NCBI GenBank assembly: GCA_900556515.1 | Contig: USPH01000100.1 | Location: 1 to 5,727 of the forward strand | Direction of reading: 5' to 3' | DNA: 5,727 nucleotides | From: an uncultured Collinsella sp. | Lineage (GTDB): Bacteria; Actinomycetota; Coriobacteriia; Coriobacteriales; Coriobacteriaceae | Part shown: positions 1-5,727 of the stretch, in pieces | Layout of the letters: the number at the start of each line of letters is the position of its first letter | Numbering within the stretch: position 1 is the first letter of the stretch | The notes under the pieces: model-generated | Databases searched by the model: none | The model's input: the letters and a program-made list of their open reading frames with translations, nothing else | Told to the model about the DNA's origin: nothing | Translations under genes and position numbers: made by a program

Positions 1-32
1 CGTCGGCAGCGTCAGATGTGTATAAGAGACAG
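1..32 (+). other. Nextera (Tn5) sequencing adapter, not genomic
   Basis: These bases match the Illumina Nextera Read 1 transposase adapter, lacking only its first base. Bases 14-32 are the 19-bp Tn5 mosaic end (AGATGTGTATAAGAGACAG). The same adapter occurs in reverse complement at 5699-5727, which fixes both as library artefacts left untrimmed in the assembly. In the + frame used by dnaE the adapter reads MYKRQ, giving a false start codon at base 18. On the minus strand it reads LSLIHI. Genomic sequence begins at base 33. Confidence 0.98.
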
Positions 33-3000
33 TACATGTACGGCATCCCGGAGCTCGGCCTCGCCTGCGACGCCATCAACCACGGCACGCCCGAGTACAA
101 GACCTGGAGCCACGACAAGTCCTTCCTCGAGAAGGGCCGCCGCGACGAGCTCGAGCAGCCCGACCCCGAGGCCGATCCGCGCGCCTACGCCCAGTTCCAG
201 AAGGACATGGCCGCCTGGGACGCCGAGGGCACCCTCGACTCCACCAAGCCGCCGCTGGTCATCAAGCCCATCTTCGGCTGCGAGGTCTACTTCACGCCGG
301 ACGACACGCTCGCCCGCGATCGCAAGCCCGAGCTCTACCACATGGTGCTCTTCGCCCGCAACGAGCAGGGCTACGTCAACCTCATGCAGACGGTCTCGGA
401 AGCTGCCGTCGACGGCTTCTATTACAAGCCGCGCGTCACCCTGGACAACCTGCGCCGTCACAGCGCCGGCCTCATCGCCAGCTCCGCGTGCATCGCCGGC
501 ATCATCCCCAAGTGCATCGACCGCGGCGAGGAGGCCAAGGCCGTCGAGTGGGCGGAGACGTTCCGCGACCTTTTCGAGCCCGGCTGCTTCTACATCGAGA
601 TCCAGGAGCACGGCATCACGACGGACTCCGGCCTCACCGACGAGGAGCTCGACCGCAAGCTCATCCAGATCGCCGAGCGGGTCGGCGTCAAGGTCATCGC
701 CACCAACGATTTCCACTACCTCACGCGCGACGACGCCCCCGTCCAGGACGTCATGATGTGCATCGGCATGAACTCCAAGGTGGACGACCCCAACCGCATG
801 CGCATGCAGGGCTCCGAGTTCTACATGAAGACCGAGGACGAGATGCGCGCCCTGTTCCCGTATTGCCCGGAAGCGTGCGACAACACGGTCGAGCTGGCCG
901 AGAAGTGCGACGTCGAGCTCGACTGGGACAGCATCATCCTGCCCAACTACCCGCTGCTCGACGAGGGCGAGACGCATGAGAGCCAGTTCCGCCGCGAGTG
1001 CGAGAAGGGCCTGCGCCAACACTATGGCGATGACTGGGCCACACGCGAAATCGGTGGCGTCAACATCAAAGAGCGCTTTGAGTACGAATACAAGGTCATT
1101 TGCGACAAGGGCTTTGCCGCCTACTTTTTGATCGTTGCCGAGTACGTGCAATGGGCCAAGGACAACGGCATCGGCGTCGGCCCCGGCCGTGGCTCGGCCG
1201 CCGGCGCTATCGTCGCCTACGCCATGAACATCACCGCGTTCGACCCGCTCGAGAACGGCCTGATGTTCGAGAGGTTCCTGTCCCCGCAGCGTACCGAGAT
1301 GCCCGATATCGATATGGACTTCGACGATGAGCGGCGCCTCGAGGTCGTGGAGCACGTTCGCCAGCTCTACGGCCCCGAGAAGGTCACCCACGTCATCACC
1401 TACTCGACCATTAAGGCCAAGCAGGCCATCAACGACGCCGCACGCGTTCTGGACTACCCGGTCTACATGGGCCAGCGCCTGTCCAAGATGGTCTCGAGCG
1501 ACCCCAAGGTCAAGCTCAAGCAGGTGCTCGACAAGCAACCCGGCAAAGAGGATCTGTTTAACCCCGATTTTGCCGAGGCCTATAAAAAGGACGACGACGC
1601 CCGCCGCATCATCGACACGGCGCTCTCGATCGAGGGCCTCACCCGTGGCGAGGGCGTGCACGCGTGCGCCGTTCTGATCTGCCGTGACCCCGTCAACGAG
1701 CACGTGCCCACCAAGCTCGACACCAAGGGCGGCGTCGAGATTACCCAGTACGAGGGCCATACCGTTGCCGACATGGGCCTGCTCAAGATGGACTTCTTGG
1801 GCCTGCGTACGCTGACGGTTATCTCCAAGGCCAAGGCAAACATCAAAAAGAACTTCGGCATCGACATCAAAGAGGAAGAGATTCCCTTTGACGACCCCGA
1901 GATCTTTAAGCTCATGGGCTCCGGTCACACCGCCGGCGTCTTCCAGGTCGAGTCCGCCGGCATGACGGCCACGATCAAGAACATGAAGCCTACCGAGTAC
2001 AAGCACGTCGTGGCATTGATCGCCCTGTACCGCCCGGGCCCGCTGGGCGCCGGCATGGTCTCGTCCTACATCAACCGTATGAACGGCAAGGAGCCGGCCG
2101 TCTCCTACGACGACCGTCTGGACGACATCCTGGGTGAAACCTACGGCACCATGGTCTACCAGGAGCAGGTTATGCTCATCTCCGTCGAGATGTGCGGCTT
2201 CTCCAAGGGCGAATCGGACTCGCGTATCCGTAAGCCCGTGGCTAAGAAGAAGATCAAGCTGCTCACGTCGACGGTGCTCCACTGGGAGGATGGCTCGGAC
2301 GAGACCACCTACGACCACTGGATGAACGGCGCTATCAAGAACAACTACACGCGCGAGGTCGCCCAGAAGATTTGGGACGATGTTCTCGAGTTCGCGTCCT
2401 ACGCCTTCAACAAGTCACACTCCGCCGGCTACGCCATCCTGGTTATGCAGACGGCGTGGCTCAAGGCGCACTATCCGCACGAGTACATGGCGGCCGTTCT
2501 GACGTCCTATACGGGCAAGACCGACAAGATCGTGCACTACGTCTCGGCGTGCCGTCATGACGGCATCCCCGTGCTTTCGCCAGATGTCAACGAGTCCGGT
2601 ACCGAGTTCACGGCTACCAAGGAGGGCGTGCGCTTTGGCCTGGCCGGCATCCGCGGCGTGGGTACCGGCGTAGCGCAGGCGATTATCGCCGAGCGCGAGG
2701 CGGGCGGCCCGTTTAAGACGCTGCACGACTTTGTCGAGCGCGTGGACTCGAGCCAGGCCAACCGCCGCGTGATCGAATCGCTGATCAAGGCAGGTGCCTT
2801 TGACTCCACGGGCTATCCGCGTCGTCAGATGATGCACTTTGTGGACAAGAACAACCCCGAGAACATCATCGATGCCGCGGTAAAGCGCCAGAAGGACCGC
2901 GCGAGCGGCCAGACGTCGTTCTTCGATATGTTTGGCGACGTTGAGGGCTCGGGCTTTGAGGTGAGCGTGCCCGATCCGGATGGCCAGGAGTGGGACCGCC

Positions 3001-3710
3001 ACCTTAAGCTGAGCCAGGAGAAAGAGGTTCTGGGCATCTACGTCTCGGACCACCCGCTGCGCCCGTTTGAGTATGCACTAGCCAAGGCGCGCGACTTCTC
3101 GTTCTCGCAGATCGACACCGGCTACGAGGTTCAGAATCCTACGGGCGGCACCATCAACCAGGAGATTCCCGAGGGTAAGGCGCTGTGGTGGGCCGGCATG
3201 GTCTCGAGCGTGTCCAAGCGCGTGACCAAAAACGGCGACCCCATGGGTATCGTGCAGCTCGAAGACATGGAAGGCGAGGCCACGGTCGTGGTGTTCCCCA
3301 AGACCTACAAGGAGGCCGAGGGGTATCTGTACGGCGAGGTCGATCCCGAGACCGGCGCGCAGCTGTCCGACGCGTTTGTGCGCATTAAGGGCAAGCTCGA
3401 GCGCTCGGACCGCGGCGACCAGATCATCGCGCAGGAGATTGTGCCGCTGGAGCTTAGCGAGGAGAAAAACAAGCCCAAGGTCTTTGAGGTCATGGTGCCC
3501 AACAGCCGCTTTAGCCAGGGCAATATGGCGCGCCTGGCCACGGTGCTCACCACCAACCCGGGCGGCGACCGCGTGGAGATCTTTATTGAGCAAGTCGACG
3601 GGCGCGTGCTGCGCGCTGAGGTGCCGGCCAAGGTCAATGCACGCTCGATTCCGCTGCTGGCAGAGGCAAAGGCCATCGTCGGCAACCAAGGCCGCGTGAC
3701 GGTGATCTAA
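33..3710 (+). CDS. dnaE: DNA polymerase III alpha subunit, DnaE type, 5'-truncated
   Basis: This is the replicative polymerase that extends DNA at the fork within the Pol III holoenzyme. 1225 genuine residues and a TAA stop are present. The N-terminus is cut by the contig edge, losing about 45-55 residues with the first PHP HxH motif. The apparent ATG at base 18 is adapter, so no start is assigned. Residue numbers here count from base 18. The PHP domain (to about 290) has the GCE motif (E89), H108, C158 and the NDFH motif (D231, H233). The polymerase core has GPGRGS (388-393), catalytic D430 and D432 in PDIDMDF, and D592 in KMDFLGLR, the counterparts of E. coli D401, D403 and D555. FNKSHS is at 797-802. 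A helix-hairpin-helix region starts near 873. QTSFFDMF (from 965) resembles a beta-clamp-binding motif. An OB fold spans about 1056-1150, followed by a C-terminal domain. Oddities are a PHP insertion, a variant motif at 736-745 and a codon-use shift near base 1017. The domain order is DnaE, not PolC. Confidence 0.97.
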   Translation, partial: YMYGIPELGLACDAINHGTPEYKTWSHDKSFLEKGRRDELEQPDPEADPRAYAQFQKDMAAWDAEGTLDSTKPPLVIKPIFGCEVYFTPDDTLARDRKPELYHMVLFARNEQGYVNLMQTVSEAAVDGFYYKPRVTLDNLRRHSAGLIASSACIAGIIPKCIDRGEEAKAVEWAETFRDLFEPGCFYIEIQEHGITTDSGLTDEELDRKLIQIAERVGVKVIATNDFHYLTRDDAPVQDVMMCIGMNSKVDDPNRMRMQGSEFYMKTEDEMRALFPYCPEACDNTVELAEKCDVELDWDSIILPNYPLLDEGETHESQFRRECEKGLRQHYGDDWATREIGGVNIKERFEYEYKVICDKGFAAYFLIVAEYVQWAKDNGIGVGPGRGSAAGAIVAYAMNITAFDPLENGLMFERFLSPQRTEMPDIDMDFDDERRLEVVEHVRQLYGPEKVTHVITYSTIKAKQAINDAARVLDYPVYMGQRLSKMVSSDPKVKLKQVLDKQPGKEDLFNPDFAEAYKKDDDARRIIDTALSIEGLTRGEGVHACAVLICRDPVNEHVPTKLDTKGGVEITQYEGHTVADMGLLKMDFLGLRTLTVISKAKANIKKNFGIDIKEEEIPFDDPEIFKLMGSGHTAGVFQVESAGMTATIKNMKPTEYKHVVALIALYRPGPLGAGMVSSYINRMNGKEPAVSYDDRLDDILGETYGTMVYQEQVMLISVEMCGFSKGESDSRIRKPVAKKKIKLLTSTVLHWEDGSDETTYDHWMNGAIKNNYTREVAQKIWDDVLEFASYAFNKSHSAGYAILVMQTAWLKAHYPHEYMAAVLTSYTGKTDKIVHYVSACRHDGIPVLSPDVNESGTEFTATKEGVRFGLAGIRGVGTGVAQAIIAEREAGGPFKTLHDFVERVDSSQANRRVIESLIKAGAFDSTGYPRRQMMHFVDKNNPENIIDAAVKRQKDRASGQTSFFDMFGDVEGSGFEVSVPDPDGQEWDRHLKLSQEKEVLGIYVSDHPLRPFEYALAKARDFSFSQIDTGYEVQNPTGGTINQEIPEGKALWWAGMVSSVSKRVTKNGDPMGIVQLEDMEGEATVVVFPKTYKEAEGYLYGEVDPETGAQLSDAFVRIKGKLERSDRGDQIIAQEIVPLELSEEKNKPKVFEVMVPNSRFSQGNMARLATVLTTNPGGDRVEIFIEQVDGRVLRAEVPAKVNARSIPLLAEAKAIVGNQGRVTVI

Positions 3711-3711
3711 G

Positions 3712-3739
3712 ATGATTTTTCTGGGGATTAAAAAATCAT
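3712..3739 (+). repeat. Intergenic palindromic repeat unit, copy 1 (short form)
   Basis: The unit starts two bases after the dnaE stop. Its ends are perfect 9-bp inverted repeats, ATGATTTTT (3712-3720) and AAAAATCAT (3731-3739), around a 10-base loop. Read on the minus strand it matches the unit at 3783-3815: 26 of 28 aligned positions agree and one 5-base gap (GTCCC) is needed. The A/T-rich stem and lack of a GC core make it a poor intrinsic terminator, though it could protect the 3' end of the dnaE mRNA. I see no coding potential. Confidence 0.8.
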
Positions 3740-3765
3740 TTTGGGTGACGCGCGGCGGAAGACCA

Positions 3766-3812
3766 GTTTTTCTGGGATGGGAATGATTTTCTCATCCCCG
3801 TCCCAGAAAAAT
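3766..3812. repeat. Long imperfect hairpin between dnaE and the SNF2 gene
   Basis: Bases 3767-3786 pair with 3792-3811 over 20 positions, with one G-T wobble (3778/3800) and one mismatch (3782/3796). The loop is five bases (3787-3791). The outer 11 bp, TTTTTCTGGGA with TCCCAGAAAAA, are perfect. The left arm is in effect a third, partial and inverted copy of the repeat unit at 3783-3815. The T run lies on the 5' arm and the A run on the 3' arm, the opposite of an intrinsic terminator on this strand. The minus strand also has no T tract after the stem. I read it as a REP/MITE-like palindrome. It could still affect read-through or translation of the downstream gene. Confidence 0.78.
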
Positions 3813-3815
3813 CAT
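3783..3815 (-). repeat. Intergenic palindromic repeat unit, copy 2 (long form)
   Basis: This 33-bp unit is bounded by ATGATTTT (3783-3790) and AAAATCAT (3808-3815). It is the inverted counterpart of 3712-3739, differing by two substitutions and a GTCCC insertion at about 3800-3804. Bases 3802-3815 also form a 14-bp perfect inverted repeat with 3712-3725, so this segment can pair either with copy 1 or within the local hairpin. Two similar units in opposite orientation with about 43 bases between resemble a BIME-like composite. The family is not one I can name from the sequence. Confidence 0.78.
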
Positions 3816-3830
3816 TTGGCATGTGAGATT

Positions 3831-3836
3831 GGAGGA
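3831..3836 (+). promoter_or_regulatory. Shine-Dalgarno site of the SNF2 gene
   Basis: GGAGGA lies four bases before the ATG at 3841, a near-perfect match to the anti-Shine-Dalgarno sequence at a workable distance. It decides the start codon of the downstream gene. The site begins 16 bases after the repeat at 3783-3815, so the hairpin does not cover it. I saw no convincing -35/-10 promoter in the 130-base gap, so the gene may be read through from dnaE or use a promoter I cannot recognise. Confidence 0.85.
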
Positions 3837-3840
3837 AGTG

Positions 3841-5698
3841 ATGGCGCAGGGGACGTTTGTGCAGGCGCTCCGGAAAGAGGCGGCGCTGAGCGGCACCTTT
3901 ATGAAGGGGCGTTCGCTCATGCTCAACGGCGCCGTGCTGTCGATCGAGGACAGCGGCTCGCGCTTCTCCAAAAATGTGACGGTTGAGGGCTCGGTGCGCG
4001 GTTCGCGTGGCGACCTGTACAAGACGCACGTGGCGCTCGACATGGACGAGCACGAGGTGATCGACTACGACTGCGATTGCCCCGCCGCCTATCGTTACCC
4101 CGGTATGTGCAAGCACGCTATTGCCACGGCTCTGGCGTATTTGGATGCCAGCGGCGCCGAGCCCGTCGAAGGTTTGCGCACGCCGGTCCGCACGTTTACG
4201 GCGCAGCCGAAACAGCCCGCGCGCACCGCGCCCAAAGCGCCGGCCGTCAATCCCAACTTTCCCTTTCCGGCGCCCGTCCCCACGAGTCCCAGCCTCATGG
4301 CGGCGCTCTCCGATCTTTCGGACGCACGCATGGATGAGCTGGCGAGCATGCGCCGCAAGCTCGCTGGCAGTGTGGATCCCGATGCCCCCAAGGCGGTGTT
4401 GGAGCCCTCGTTGGTGCCGTACTACAATCCACTGTTTGCCGACCGCTTTAGCTGGGCGCTCGAGCTTCGCATTCGTTGTGGATCGGTCTCCTACGTGGTC
4501 AAGGACATCGACGGCATGGCCGATGCCTACGTGCGCGGCGGCACCTTCTCGTACGGCAAGAAGCTCACGTTTGTCCATACGCCCGAAGCCTTCGAAGACG
4601 TGTCGACAAAGCTGCTCAACCTTGTTGTGACGACAGTTGCCTATCTCGATGACATCACAAGCTCGCGTTCGGCGTCGTACGACTTTGCCCGCAGCGGTTT
4701 TGTCGCCGAGCGTCAGTTGCCGCTGTCCGAGCATAGCATCGTATATGTGCTGGACCTGCTGCGCGGCCAGACCATCTCCTTTGAGCCCGCTTGGTCGCGG
4801 GGGACGACGACGCATCGCACCTATGACGTGGCGGTTGAGCTGTCTCCGCAAGGGGAGGACGAGGCGTCCGCTAAGCGCCCACCGCTCCTTGCCGCCAAAA
4901 TCGCGCCGGCGGCTGGTGGTAGCTACGATCTGCGCCTGCCGGCCGATGCATACTGCTTTGCTTCGGGCGACGTAGCTTATCTGGTCGACACCCGCCGTGC
5001 GCGCCGCACCGATGTAGCGTTTGCCCAGCATGCGGCGCCGTTCCTATCGCGCTTGCTGCCCTGTCGCACGCCAGTCCATATCGCTGCCGACCAGGTGGGG
5101 GAGTTCTGTCGTATGGCTCTGCCCATTTTGCGCGACTATACCGACCTTACCGCGCCCGCTGCGCTCGATGCCGTGGCGCCCGAGCCGAGCTTTGCTATGG
5201 CAATCGGCGTCGACGATGGGCTCGTGACCTGCAAAATTACGGTTACCTACGGCGACTGGTCGGCAGACCTCTTTAGTCTGGGCGCTCCGGGCAGCCCCTT
5301 CGAAGAGCAGCGCCCGGGCGTGCCGCCCCGCGACGAGGTGGCGGAGTTTCGCGTTATGGACACGGCGGCTCTGTACTTCGATTTCTACGAGGGCGGTCTG
5401 GCGTTTGAGGAGCGCGATGACGAGAGCTTGTTCTGCCTGCTGACCGAGGGCCTATCCGCCCTGTCCAAGCTTGGTGAGGTCATGCTCAGCGACCGTCTGC
5501 GCCAGATTTCGGTCCGCCCCGCGCCCAAGCTTTCGGTGCGTGCGACCGTCAAGAGTAACCTGCTCGACGTCGAACTGAGCGCGAGCGGGCTTTCGGCGGC
5601 AGACCTTGCCATCTATCTGGACTCCTACAAGCGTCACCAGACGTTTGCGCGCCTTACGTCCGGCGACATCATTCGCCTGGACGAGGGCGCCCGAGCCG
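3841..5698 (+). CDS. SWIM zinc-finger SNF2-family helicase, N-terminal part (3'-truncated)
   Basis: This is the front of a bacterial SNF2-type helicase, probably an ATP-driven DNA translocase. 619 complete genuine codons are present and the frame is still open at the contig edge, where it would run on into adapter. The ATG at 3841 follows a strong Shine-Dalgarno site. Residues 78-92 form a SWIM zinc finger, with C78, C80, C90 and H92 (CxCx9CxH), typically a DNA- or protein-binding module. Residues about 118-152 are a Pro/Ala-rich, probably flexible linker. The rest resembles the SNF2-associated region found before the motor in bacterial homologues. The best match from memory is the segment after about residue 540, where KLGEVMLSDRL is followed by a VRPAPKLSV strand and the AIYLDSYKRHQTFARL stretch. 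Homologues usually run to about 1000-1100 residues with SNF2_N and Helicase_C domains. Those ATPase motifs lie outside this window, so activity is inferred from the family. No signal peptide or membrane segment is seen. The cellular role of this family is poorly defined. Confidence 0.88.
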
Positions 5699-5727
5699 CT
5701 GTCTCTTATACACATCTGACGCTGCCG
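5699..5727 (-). other. Nextera (Tn5) sequencing adapter, not genomic
   Basis: Bases 5699-5717 are the reverse complement of the 19-bp Tn5 mosaic end (CTGTCTCTTATACACATCT), and 5718-5727 continue into the Read 1 adapter. Together with bases 1-32 this makes a false terminal inverted repeat around the contig. On the minus strand the adapter encodes the false N-terminus MCIRDS. In the SNF2 frame it adds residues such as SYTHLTLP. Codon 5698-5700 is half genomic and half adapter, so the last reliable SNF2 codon is 5695-5697. Confidence 0.98.

Noticed and set aside
18..32. ATG at base 18 as the dnaE start
   Set aside because: These bases are sequencing adapter. The encoded MYKRQ is a known kind of artefact, and the true N-terminal PHP motifs are missing.
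12..2318. A 768-codon open frame on the minus strand opposite dnaE
   Set aside because: It lies wholly opposite a clear DnaE gene, and its frame stays open because of the G/C-ending codons on the + strand. Its end runs into adapter (LSLIHI) and it shows no recognisable domain.
3415..3689. Minus-strand frames opposite the DnaE C-terminus
   Set aside because: They overlap the OB fold and C-terminal domain of dnaE in full, have no ribosome-binding site that I can see and resemble no family.
3766..3816. Intrinsic terminator for dnaE
   Set aside because: The hairpin is strong, but the T run is on the 5' arm and the 3' side reads AAAAATCATTT with no clean T tract. The arrangement fits a repeat palindrome better.
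3736..5031. A 431-codon open frame on the minus strand
   Set aside because: It is antisense to the SWIM-SNF2 gene, whose + strand frame has a good ribosome-binding site and a zinc-finger motif. The minus frame is Arg/Gly/His-rich and begins inside the repeat region of the intergenic gap.
33..5698. A new defence or mobile system built around the SNF2 gene
   Set aside because: SNF2 helicases occur in some defence systems, but here the neighbour is core dnaE, no partner genes are visible and the motor domain is cut off. Nothing in the window supports it.

Overview
The window is one contig end to end. Bases 1-32 and 5699-5727 are Illumina Nextera (Tn5) adapter, so genuine genomic sequence runs only from 33 to 5698. 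The genomic part is GC-rich, holds two genes on the + strand and is cut inside a gene at both ends. The DnaE sequence, the strong preference for G/C-ending codons and a short palindromic intergenic repeat suggest a gut actinobacterium of the class Coriobacteriia, perhaps Collinsella or a relative. That placement comes from memory of the family, not from a search.

Bases 33-3710 encode the replicative DNA polymerase III alpha subunit (dnaE). Only about the first 45-55 residues are missing, and the C-terminus is complete. The catalytic aspartates, helix-hairpin-helix region, clamp-binding motif and OB fold are all visible. The PHP-domain metal ligands that fall inside the window are intact, which suggests a proofreading-competent PHP domain. 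The gene carries a roughly 55-60 residue charged insertion in the PHP domain and an altered, lengthened motif in the polymerase domain. Codon style changes sharply near base 1017.

Bases 3711-3840 are a 130-base intergenic gap. It contains two inverted copies of a 28-33 bp palindrome-ended unit plus a third, partial copy. One long hairpin lies just before the ribosome-binding site of the next gene. It looks like a dispersed REP/MITE-type repeat rather than a normal terminator.

Bases 3841-5698 encode the N-terminal 619 residues of a SWIM zinc-finger SNF2-family helicase. The zinc finger and the bacterial SNF2-associated region are present. The ATPase motor lies beyond the contig end. This reading frame has no stop in the window, so a search for closed ORFs misses it.

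The two genes are a core replication polymerase and a probable DNA translocase. Their shared direction permits read-through, but nothing in the sequence shows a functional link. I found no RNA gene, CRISPR array, transposase or convincing new system. The most useful points are the adapter artefacts, the intergenic repeat and the DnaE peculiarities.
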